Positions 29,848 to 37,151 of a DNA stretch of 64,000 nt are shown here, piece after piece. The position numbers were made by a program, and so were the translations under genes. The DNA is from Spirochaetes bacterium GWE1_32_154 (GTDB taxonomy: Bacteria > Spirochaetota > GWE2-31-10): contig MIAY01000033.1 in the NCBI GenBank assembly GCA_001829315.1, forward strand, positions 1 to 64,000, read 5' to 3'. The notes beneath the pieces were generated by a model, which had not been told where the DNA came from, searched no databases, and worked only from the letters and a program-made list of their open reading frames with translations. The number at the start of each line of letters is the position of its first letter. Position 1 is the first letter of the stretch.

Positions 29848-29931
29848 ATTCGCTCCAATATTCTTAATATTTAATTGTGATGTCTTTATAATATTTTTTT
29901 TTAAGGAATGCAAAAAGAATATTCTAAATTA

Positions 29932-29990
29932 TGCTAATTTAGCAAAAAGTATGCCATTTAAAAACCACATAAAAGTAACTTTAGCATAAA
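29932..29990. promoter_or_regulatory. putative operator pair upstream of gltB
   Basis: A 13-bp palindrome TGCTAATTTAGCA (29932-29944) lies about 85 bp upstream of the gltB start. A related half site, TTTAGCATAAA, lies at 29980-29990. The spacing and sequence suggest a dimeric regulator, which is not identified. The whole gap 29848-30106 holds no gene. Confidence 0.4.
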
Positions 29991-30106
29991 AATGATACAA
30001 TGTTGTATTAAACATTAAAATCCGGCACAATACTGTATCGACATATAAATCTATCGTTTTTTTTAACAAACACCATGAGTCATTAAAAAATTTGAAAAAA
30101 AAAAAA

Positions 30107-30137
30107 GCGGATATACTATTCATACATCCGCTTTTAA
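30107..30137 (-). terminator. intrinsic terminator of the FMN glutamate-synthase-domain gene
   Basis: On the minus strand AAAAGCGGATGTA and its near-complement TATCCGCTTTTTTTT form a stem ending in a T run, 18-50 nt past the stop at 30155. Confidence 0.75.
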
Positions 30138-30154
30138 AATTTTTTGTTAAAAAA

Positions 30155-31786
30155 TTATTTCAATAATTTTTTTGCCTCATCATCATCAACATCAGTAATA
30201 TAAGGAACATTTGTTTCTTTTTCAGTTTCTCTATTCATTGAAAAAATATCATCCCTTGAGATTTCATTAACATTGAATTTTCGTGCACCGGCCATTAATT
30301 GCTGCAAACCGGCTGCAAGTTTATCTGCCAATGTCCACGCAGCAACAGCTCCAAACGGTATGTTTTTCATTTCATCTTTACCTATTTTCTTTTCTATATC
30401 ATAGTATCCGGCAAAAATAGATTCAGGTGAATTACCAATATCGGTAACTGACTTAGGAAGTTCATTCCAATTTCCATTTAACAGCATTTTATTTGCAGGT
30501 TTAATAACACCTTCAATATTTGAACCGAGAAATGCCGGCACCATTAAAGATCTGCCCATACAAATTAATTTCGTAAACGGTGCGCCAATTGCAAGAGCTT
30601 TAAATATCTGATCTTCTTTTGCAAGACCGCCTGCAAATGCAAGATCAACAACTTTTTGTTTCTTCGAAAGAATTGTAGCATATTCATACGCTTTTGCATG
30701 AAGAAGAATATTAGGCACACCCCAGCTTTCCATCATATTCCATGGACTCATACCGGTTCCGCCACCTGCACCATCAATCGTAAGAAGATCTAATTTCGCA
30801 TCACTTGCAAATTTTATTGCCATTGCAAGAGCTTTCATACCATAGGCACCGGTTTTCAACGAAATTCTTTTGTAGCCCATTTTTCTTAAACCTGCTACAG
30901 CATTCATAAAATCAGCACGAACTTCTTCTACAGAATCTAAATTGGTATAACCAAGTCTCGAATGTCTTGCAAATGATTTTATTGCCCCTGATTTAAATGC
31001 AGCCTGAACCTCTGAAGACATTGGATCAGGATCAACAACATATCCACGATTTTTTAAAAACTGTGCATACTCTAAATTGGCAACCTGAATCTCACCGCCA
31101 ATATCTTTAGCTCCCTGACCCCATTTCAACTCTATAACAACTTTATCACCAAACTTACCGATAACATACTCAGCAACACCATTTCTGGTATCTTCAACAT
31201 TCATCTGGACAATTATTGCACCATATCCATCATAATATTTTAAGAATTTCTCAATTCTTCTATCTAATTCCGGTGCTTTTTTAATAACACCTTTCTCAAT
31301 AACAGCTTCTTTATCAACACCAACAACATTTTCACCAATAACTATAGGATATCCGACTAATGCCGCTCCAATAGCAAAAGAGTCCCAGTATTTTGCTGCA
31401 ATAAAAGTAGAACCTAAAGCACCTGTCATCAAAGGAACTCTGGATTTTGTTTTAACCTCATTACCAAATTCAGTTTCTAAAGAAACATTTGGAAAAATAC
31501 AATCATCAGCAGAATTTGACAACCCTTTCGGTAAACCATAAGCACCATAATTGTAACCTTGAATTCTTAAAGAACTATATGAAACATCAGTAGAAGAAAC
31601 ATTCTTACTACCCGCAGTAACTGTACCAAAATCTCTTGGATATAAAAGCTTCCTTCCAATCATACTTGACAACCATGTTTCACATTTCCCCTGACAATCA
31701 GCTCTACATAAAGTACATAAACCGGACTCGCAAACATTACCTCGATTTACAACTCCCAATGCATCATTAGTCTTTGAATATTCCAT
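30155..31786 (-). CDS. FMN-binding glutamate synthase family protein (stand-alone synthase domain)
   Basis: 543 aa. It matches the GltS-FMN domain that forms the central part of GltB and occurs alone in many anaerobes and archaea. GAGGGTGMSPW (FMN/substrate loop), LKWGQGAKDIGGE and LAFAGGLAKEDQIFKAL are visible. A Cys-rich N-terminal segment (CESGLCTLCRADCQGKC, residues 20-36) may bind an iron-sulfur cluster. No glutaminase domain is present, so ammonia or another subunit must supply nitrogen if it makes glutamate. It is next to gltBD on the same strand with its own terminator. The SD is GGAGGATACT, before ATG. The true reaction is uncertain. Confidence 0.85.
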   Translation of the reverse strand: MEYSKTNDALGVVNRGNVCESGLCTLCRADCQGKCETWLSSMIGRKLLYPRDFGTVTAGSKNVSSTDVSYSSLRIQGYNYGAYGLPKGLSNSADDCIFPNVSLETEFGNEVKTKSRVPLMTGALGSTFIAAKYWDSFAIGAALVGYPIVIGENVVGVDKEAVIEKGVIKKAPELDRRIEKFLKYYDGYGAIIVQMNVEDTRNGVAEYVIGKFGDKVVIELKWGQGAKDIGGEIQVANLEYAQFLKNRGYVVDPDPMSSEVQAAFKSGAIKSFARHSRLGYTNLDSVEEVRADFMNAVAGLRKMGYKRISLKTGAYGMKALAMAIKFASDAKLDLLTIDGAGGGTGMSPWNMMESWGVPNILLHAKAYEYATILSKKQKVVDLAFAGGLAKEDQIFKALAIGAPFTKLICMGRSLMVPAFLGSNIEGVIKPANKMLLNGNWNELPKSVTDIGNSPESIFAGYYDIEKKIGKDEMKNIPFGAVAAWTLADKLAAGLQQLMAGARKFNVNEISRDDIFSMNRETEKETNVPYITDVDDDEAKKLLK

Positions 31787-31830
31787 TTAGTATCCTCCGA
31801 TAAAATTATCATTAGAGTATAAAATATAAA

Positions 31831-33393
31831 TTACTTTTTTTCTACATTAATGTAAGAATTAAATTTTTTTCCACAAATTAATTCAGCACCAAGACGTCCC
31901 GACAGACTTGACCCGTAAACACCGCCACCTGCTTGAAAGGAAAACATCCCGACCTGGTACAGATTTTTGACCGGCGTTTGAAGAAACACTTTTGTCAGCG
32001 AAAGTGCTTTCATAAACGATTTTTTTCTATCCCATGAAAACCCGCTTGATGCTCCGCCAGTACAGTTTACCCAATTTTCAAGTGTTTTAGGTGTTGCAAG
32101 GTCAATAACCTCAATTTTTGATGTTATACCGGGGATCAGAGTTTCCATTCGATCAACGAGGATGTCTTTTAATATCCTTTTTGTTTCTTTGTATTCATCT
32201 TTTTTTAAATCCCACCATGGCGAATGAAGTTCAGGTGGTATAGAAACATGAACGATAATCGAAGTACAGCCGTCTTTAACCCGGTCTCCGGTTAAATAAT
32301 ACGACGGTGACACTTGAAGAGAACATATTTTCATATAATCATAAATATCATTAACGGGTTTAAAATCTTTGTTAACATACAACATCTCAGTCTCAGGTAT
32401 ATATTTCTTAACTTCATCATTCGTCATTTTTACACCAAGATATAAAATCAGACCGGACTCGGATGGTTGAGCCTCAGAAAGTCTTTTTTGTAAGGATTTC
32501 CTGAATGTAAAATCAGGACACATTGTTAAAATAAGTTTCTTCAAATCAATATTTGAAACGATGTGCTCTGCATAAAATTTATCAGTATCAGTTTCTACAC
32601 CAATTGCCTTACCATTTTCAATAATGATTTTATTAACTTTCTGTTTTTTTAATAAAGTCACTCCATTATCTGTTGCAACTTTTGCAATCTTTTCAGCCAT
32701 CTCGAGATATCCATTTTTTGCGCCGCCCAACCCCCTGACGTACTCAAACCACATGCCCACAAACATAAAAAAAGGCGGATTATAATAGTAACTCATATTA
32801 GCAAAATAATACCCCGGATTAGTTTTTATACTGCCAAAATATTCCAGTAAAACAGTATTAAGCTGTTTGGGATAATAAAATATAAAAAACCAGGCATTTT
32901 TTACAATAACCGGAGTTAGTTTTAACATGGTTAGTGCTTTTTTGAAAAAACCACTTTTAAAGTACTTGTAATGATCAAAAACGCTAAAAAATTCTTTAAT
33001 TATTTTTGCACCTTTATTAATGAATTTAAAAAAACGTCTTACTTCCTTCTCATTTTCAGGAAACATTTTTACATACTGATCTTCAATTTCCTTCGTATTT
33101 TTACCATCACAAACTTTATCACAAATGACATATTTATAAAATTGTCTATGAACTTCATCAGGTAATACCGGATCAATATCATACAATAACGCCTTAAACA
33201 TATCTATTAAGTTAATGCCGAGCGTTCCTGCTTCAAAATAATAACCTTTTCTATGAAAACCGGAAGTCAGCCCCCCAATTACATTATTCTGTTCAAGAAT
33301 AAGCACTTTTTTATCACTATACTTTGAAATATGAGAAGCACACGATAACCCTCCAATTCCACTACCTATAACAATTACATCATATTTATCCAT
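31831..33393 (-). CDS. FAD-dependent oxidoreductase, CrtI / phytoene-desaturase-like
   Basis: 520 aa. The N-terminal dinucleotide fold is VIVIGSGIGGLSCASHI followed by VLILEQNNVIGGLTSGF, typical of the CrtI/CrtN/retinol-saturase group. The C-terminal FAD-contact motif appears as LYQVGMFSFQAGGGVYGS. Family members desaturate, isomerise or reduce polyprenoid chains. No other carotenoid genes are in the window, so the substrate is unknown. It lies 44 bp upstream of the FMN glutamate-synthase-domain gene on the same strand, so co-transcription is possible. Confidence 0.8.
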   Translation of the reverse strand: MDKYDVIVIGSGIGGLSCASHISKYSDKKVLILEQNNVIGGLTSGFHRKGYYFEAGTLGINLIDMFKALLYDIDPVLPDEVHRQFYKYVICDKVCDGKNTKEIEDQYVKMFPENEKEVRRFFKFINKGAKIIKEFFSVFDHYKYFKSGFFKKALTMLKLTPVIVKNAWFFIFYYPKQLNTVLLEYFGSIKTNPGYYFANMSYYYNPPFFMFVGMWFEYVRGLGGAKNGYLEMAEKIAKVATDNGVTLLKKQKVNKIIIENGKAIGVETDTDKFYAEHIVSNIDLKKLILTMCPDFTFRKSLQKRLSEAQPSESGLILYLGVKMTNDEVKKYIPETEMLYVNKDFKPVNDIYDYMKICSLQVSPSYYLTGDRVKDGCTSIIVHVSIPPELHSPWWDLKKDEYKETKRILKDILVDRMETLIPGITSKIEVIDLATPKTLENWVNCTGGASSGFSWDRKKSFMKALSLTKVFLQTPVKNLYQVGMFSFQAGGGVYGSSLSGRLGAELICGKKFNSYINVEKK

Positions 33394-33476
33394 ATTTTGT
33401 CACCCCATTTGTATATAAAAAGTAATAATATAATTCCACTATTTAATCAATCGATAAAAAGCTGTATTAATAAGAA

Positions 33477-33504
33477 AAGCAGAGCGTAACAACCCGCTCT
33501 GCTT
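33477..33504 (-). terminator. second of two tandem intrinsic terminators on the minus strand
   Basis: A perfect 10-bp stem, AAGCAGAGCG / CGCTCTGCTT, with an 8-nt loop is followed on the minus strand by TTTTCTTA. It has no gene directly upstream on that strand. Two perfect small hairpins (33522-33539 and 33542-33562) lie just before it, so it may close a second short RNA. Confidence 0.75.
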
Positions 33505-33590
33505 CATTTATTTAACAACAACAATGAATAATTCTATTCATATAGAGTATCGATAACTCTATTCATAAAATTGAATAAATCTAAAAATTA

Positions 33591-33709
33591 ATAAAAAAAA
33601 GGCAACCACTTCATTGCGAAATGGTTGCCTTACAATAGAATTGATTCACACAATCAATTTTTTGTTTGTTGTTGTTTGTTGTTGTTTGTTCGGGTAAGAT
33701 AATAAATCC
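33591..33709 (-). ncRNA. candidate small RNA with CAA-rich leader and terminator hairpin
   Basis: On the minus strand a perfect -10 TATAAT (33716-33721) precedes a predicted start near 33709. The transcript would have a CAA-rich unstructured stretch from three 10-bp units (33661-33690), a perfect hairpin AATTGATT-GTGTG-AATCAATT (33639-33659), and an intrinsic terminator (stem 33599-33608 / 33622-33631, then eight T). No ORF with an SD lies inside it. The -35 is weak, so the promoter rests on the -10 alone. Confidence 0.5.
33661..33690. repeat. three 10-bp tandem units (GTTGTTTGTT type)
   Basis: Three near-identical decamers, the first with T for its leading G, run head to tail. They give a CAA-rich single-stranded RNA if read from the minus strand. 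Confidence 0.8.
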
Positions 33710-33825
33710 AACCACATTATAATGTTCGATATTTTGAAAAAATACTTTAGCAAAATCATTAATTATTTTTAATTTATTTGTATTCGTATGAAGTATATAC
33801 TATAATTAATTTTATGGAGTGAAAC

Positions 33826-33984
33826 ATGAAAAAAACTATAACTGTACAAGAGTTTGCGACCGAGTTAACTAAAAGAATTAATGAAGCTAAAACAATTGAA
33901 TGTTGTAAAGATGAGATTCTAAATTTAGCACAATTAGCAGCTAAAAAAATTGGTAGCGAAAAAATAGAAGTTAACTGGAAATAA
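33826..33984 (+). CDS. small hypothetical protein, 52 aa
   Basis: A 52-residue ORF, MKKTITVQEFATELTKR to IEVNWK, with TATGGAGTG ending 7 nt before ATG. It is predicted mostly helical, with 14 Lys/Arg/Glu residues in the first 40 and a CC pair at 26-27. It ends 7 nt before a perfect 18-bp stem terminator, which supports a real expressed gene. No family was recognised. Confidence 0.65.
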   Translation: MKKTITVQEFATELTKRINEAKTIECCKDEILNLAQLAAKKIGSEKIEVNWK

Positions 33985-33991
33985 TTTCGTT

Positions 33992-34033
33992 ACGGAAGTT
34001 CTTGCAAAAGAGTATTTTTGCAAGAACTTCCGT
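33992..34033. terminator. bidirectional terminator built from a palindromic repeat copy
   Basis: A perfect 18-bp stem ACGGAAGTTCTTGCAAAA / TTTTGCAAGAACTTCCGT with a 6-nt loop GAGTAT. It sits between the 52-aa gene and the convergent outer-membrane-like gene. The inner arms CTTGCAAAA match the dispersed repeat family seen at 23670 and elsewhere. It has no long T run, but the stem is strong in both directions. Confidence 0.7.
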
Positions 34034-34037
34034 GTTC

Positions 34038-35219
34038 TTAAAAATTGGAAGTAACACCAAATATAATATGTAAGCCTTCTAAACTTATCAAATCGTTTGC
34101 TTTTGTTTGTGCTTCCAGAACTTTTGAAAAATCATAACCTGTACTGAGAAACCATTCAACGCCGGATAATACAATCGAAAAATATGGTGCGACGGTAAAA
34201 TTCCATGATTGAGTAGCATCACTCATAATGTGATAAGTAAAATTAATATGTGTACCACCATTCATTAATTTATCCGGTGAACTGATAAGCAATTTATAAT
34301 TTACATTGAAATCAGACTGTGTTGTTTTTGCTACCTCATTATACAAGGCCGGTGTTGTAAGAAATGATATTATATTTTTTGTGATATACAGATTAAATTT
34401 TAACTCGGCAATTAAATATAATGAATCAAATAAATTTCGCCCGCCGGTTGAGACTTGAGAAAAAGTTTCTTTATCCAAATCAGGTATGCCTATAGTAGTA
34501 AAAAACTCAATATCTTTATTACCAACCCAGAAAGTAAAACCTATTTTTCCACGTCCGTATTCGAGATCTGTATTTTTATTCGGATACATAATATCTTTTG
34601 TAAAACCATAAAACAATTCAAGATAGAGATAATCCAAATATAAACCTATTTCATTGTCGAAAGAAAAGAAATTTAACTTGGCAAATGTATCTGTCGGCAA
34701 AATAAAATTTGTATTGTTATATAAATGAAGTTTTATTCTAAACTTATCCTCCCAAAGTCGAACATTTGCCGAAACCCCGGTTCCACGAAGCCTGTAAAAC
34801 CCCTGAATATCTAAAGTATCTGTTTTTGGGAAAAATAAATACCCTTTATAAATATTTCCGGAACCTAAATATTTATAACTACCCGTCCATATTGACAGCT
34901 CGAGCATTGAATTAAATAAATCACGAGCGGTAACTGATGCATTATTAAAAATGAGGTACAAACCGGCTAACCCGTTTGTTCCATTAAGATATGAGGACTC
35001 AAGCATTGCTGTACTTGCAGAAAAAGTTGCTTTTGCTGAAAATTTATATCCGCCTTGAAAAGATGTTTGCAGTTTGAAAAATGTATTATTTTTTAATTTA
35101 TTATCATAGGAATCAAAATTTATGTCTGATATAATTTGCATTTCATCAATACTTAAATTAGCACCACTTATCGTATACATAATAAATAAAAATATATTTA
35201 ATAAAAAAAACTTTTTCAT
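34038..35219 (-). CDS. probable outer-membrane beta-barrel protein
   Basis: 393 aa. A signal peptide covers MKKFFLLNIFLFIMYTISG, followed by repeated amphipathic beta-strand patterns with many aromatic girdle residues (for example FRLRGTG, YLDYLYLELFYGF) and a C-terminal Phe (GVTSNF), as is usual for barrels assembled by BamA. No specific family was recognised. The start is placed at 35219, because GGAGGAAGAA lies directly upstream; an ATG four codons earlier overlaps that SD. A 19-aa peptide unit with its own terminator lies upstream on the same strand. Confidence 0.65.
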   Translation of the reverse strand: MKKFFLLNIFLFIMYTISGANLSIDEMQIISDINFDSYDNKLKNNTFFKLQTSFQGGYKFSAKATFSASTAMLESSYLNGTNGLAGLYLIFNNASVTARDLFNSMLELSIWTGSYKYLGSGNIYKGYLFFPKTDTLDIQGFYRLRGTGVSANVRLWEDKFRIKLHLYNNTNFILPTDTFAKLNFFSFDNEIGLYLDYLYLELFYGFTKDIMYPNKNTDLEYGRGKIGFTFWVGNKDIEFFTTIGIPDLDKETFSQVSTGGRNLFDSLYLIAELKFNLYITKNIISFLTTPALYNEVAKTTQSDFNVNYKLLISSPDKLMNGGTHINFTYHIMSDATQSWNFTVAPYFSIVLSGVEWFLSTGYDFSKVLEAQTKANDLISLEGLHIIFGVTSNF

Positions 35220-35306
35220 TTCTTCCTCCATATAAAAACGTACCTGGTAATAGTATCGGGTTTAATTGTTAAAATTTCAATAGAAATATAAAAATGTATA
35301 AAAAAA

Positions 35307-35322
35307 GACGGCATTCGCCGTC
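35307..35322 (-). terminator. intrinsic terminator after the 19-aa peptide ORF
   Basis: GACGGC-GAAT-GCCGTC on the minus strand is followed directly by TTTTTT. It lies 10 nt after the stop codon of the peptide ORF at 35332 and 88 nt before the start of the outer-membrane-like gene. Confidence 0.85.
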
Positions 35323-35331
35323 CTATATATA

Positions 35332-35391
35332 TTATACGCAAAACCAGGTGATAATGCGTGAAAATAATTTGAGGTGATGAATAATATTCAT
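35332..35391 (-). CDS. 19-aa peptide ORF (MNIIHHLKLFSRIITWFCV)
   Basis: A 20-codon ORF has an exceptionally strong SD, GAGGAGG, 5 nt before ATG. A promoter lies at 35423-35451 and a terminator at 35307-35322. This makes a self-contained unit of about 115 nt. The peptide is short, basic and hydrophobic, with adjacent His residues and a Trp-Phe-Cys end. The start codon is inside an inverted repeat (ATAATAT/ATATTAT), so RNA folding may control translation. It could be a leader peptide attenuating the outer-membrane-like gene downstream, or a small membrane-active peptide. No antiterminator pairing was found. Confidence 0.55.
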   Translation of the reverse strand: MNIIHHLKLFSRIITWFCV

Positions 35392-35422
35392 ATTATCCTC
35401 CTCTAATTACTAAGATGATTTA

Positions 35423-35451
35423 ACTTTACCATAATACCGCATAAGTTGCAA
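35423..35451 (-). promoter_or_regulatory. promoter of the 19-aa peptide unit
   Basis: On the minus strand TTGCAA (35446-35451) and TAAAGT (35423-35428) are 17 bp apart. The predicted start near 35416 leaves a short leader with the GAGGAGG site. It is back to back with the promoter at 35484-35511. Confidence 0.5.
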
Positions 35452-35483
35452 GTCGAAATATTTTTGTTTTTGTCGTAAATAGA

Positions 35484-35511
35484 TTGACTTATTATTAGTT
35501 ACAACTATAAT
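35484..35511 (+). promoter_or_regulatory. sigma-70-type promoter of the HD-GYP regulator gene
   Basis: TTGACT (35484-35489) and a perfect TATAAT (35506-35511) are 16 bp apart, giving a start near 35518. This leaves room for either proposed start codon of the gene at 35577. Confidence 0.75.
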
Positions 35512-35576
35512 AGAAATAAGGCTTCTTCAAGAAGGTTAATAGGCTTTATATGTTTTCTTTTTCCGGAGCATTGAAT

Positions 35577-37118
35577 ATGATAGAAAGTGAAATAATGGCA
35601 TTTACTGAAGATAATTATCAAAACAATCAAATAGAATATAATGAATCCTGGAAATTAATCATCGCTGATGATGAAGAAGAAATTCATACTGTAACTCAAA
35701 TGGTACTTGAGGATACTGTTTTTGAAAATAAAAAAATACAATTTATCAGTGCTTTTTCCGGAGCTGAGACAATCAGGCTTATTACTGAAAATCCGGATAC
35801 AGCAGTTATTTTACTCGATGTTGTTATGGAGACAGATGACGCCGGTTTAAAAGTTGCCCGTTATATTCGCGAGGATCTAAAAAATAACCTTGTTAGAATT
35901 ATTTTACGAACAGGACAACCCGGACAGGCTCCGGAAAGAAAAGTGATAACTGAATATGACATCAATGATTATAAAGAAAAAACTGAATTAACAGCACAAA
36001 AGCTTTATACTGCAGTTTTATCTTCGCTACGATCGTATCGTGATTTAAATATAATTGAAATGAATAAGGTGAATCTTGAAGCAATCATCAATAATTCAGG
36101 GGTTTTATTTGAAACTCAAGGTTTAGTAAGTTTTTCAAGTAATGTTCTTAAACAATTATCTATATTATTAGCAAATTCGTATGGATCAAAAAATAATTAC
36201 TCTTTTTCAGGGTTCACATTATCACTTGTTAATGATACTATTTCTTTTTTAACAGGTACCGGAGACTATAAAGTGTTGCCTGACTTTTCGTTTGACACAT
36301 TTGATGCTGAAATAACGGGTAGAATTAAACATGCTATTGAAACAAAATCCATTATTTTCGGGAATCACTTTTTTGCCGGCTATTTTGCCTCAGAATTAAA
36401 TACTGTATTTATTATCTACTTCACAACAAATAGAGATATCGTTGAAACTGAAAAAAATATAATCAGAATCTTTTCGACAAATATTCTTGCTGCGTATGAT
36501 AATATCATTTTAAATAAAGAAATAATTGATACACAAAAAGAAATCATTCTTACTTTAGGTGAGGTTGTAGAAACACGATCAAAAGAAACCGCATACCATG
36601 TTAAGCGTGTAGCTGAAATATCAAGAATTGTTGCATTAAAAATGGGCATCGACGAAGAGTCTTCCGAACTTATTAGAATGGCATCACCCATGCATGATGT
36701 CGGTAAAATTGGTATTCCTGATGCAATTTTAAATAAACCTGCAAAACTCACTTTTGAAGAATTTGAATTAATAAAAAAACATACAACAATTGGTCATGAA
36801 ATCCTAAAATCATCCAACCGGAAGATTTTACAGGCGGCATCACTCATTGCTCTTGAACATCACGAGTGGTGGGACGGGTCGGGGTATCCTGCGCAATTGA
36901 AGGGTACTAATATTCATATTTATAGTCGAATTACTGCATTAGTTGATGTTTTTGATGCCCTTTTACATAAGAGATCATATAAAGATGCCTGGTCAATTGA
37001 CCAGGTTTTAGAATTTATCAAAATGGGTTCCGGTACTCAATTTGATCCTGATATAGTCAGGGTTTTTTTGAAAAACATTGATATAATATTAAAAATAATT
37101 GACTCATATCCGGATTAA
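35577..37118 (+). CDS. response regulator: REC - DUF3369 - HD-GYP phosphodiesterase
   Basis: 513 aa from this start. The receiver domain has acidic residues IADDEEE and the phospho-acceptor Asp in VILLDVVM. A DUF3369 region follows, with INDYKEKTELTAQKLYTAV. The C-terminal HD-GYP domain has HDVGKIGIPD, HTTIGHEIL and HHEWWDGSGYP, so cyclic-di-GMP hydrolysis is likely. The start was chosen for GGAG 8 nt upstream; an ATG nine codons earlier at 35550 is the alternative. It is 33 bp upstream of a hybrid kinase carrying the same REC-DUF3369 block, so the two probably act together. Confidence 0.9.
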   Translation: MIESEIMAFTEDNYQNNQIEYNESWKLIIADDEEEIHTVTQMVLEDTVFENKKIQFISAFSGAETIRLITENPDTAVILLDVVMETDDAGLKVARYIREDLKNNLVRIILRTGQPGQAPERKVITEYDINDYKEKTELTAQKLYTAVLSSLRSYRDLNIIEMNKVNLEAIINNSGVLFETQGLVSFSSNVLKQLSILLANSYGSKNNYSFSGFTLSLVNDTISFLTGTGDYKVLPDFSFDTFDAEITGRIKHAIETKSIIFGNHFFAGYFASELNTVFIIYFTTNRDIVETEKNIIRIFSTNILAAYDNIILNKEIIDTQKEIILTLGEVVETRSKETAYHVKRVAEISRIVALKMGIDEESSELIRMASPMHDVGKIGIPDAILNKPAKLTFEEFELIKKHTTIGHEILKSSNRKILQAASLIALEHHEWWDGSGYPAQLKGTNIHIYSRITALVDVFDALLHKRSYKDAWSIDQVLEFIKMGSGTQFDPDIVRVFLKNIDIILKIIDSYPD

Positions 37119-37151
37119 TCCGTCGAAAGTTATAATGTAGAGGGATATTAA

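Noticed and set aside
29848-29913. 22-codon N-terminal extension of gltB
   Set aside because: The processed Cys (NCGVGF) is normally near the N-terminus, and TTGGAGCG supports the start at 29847.
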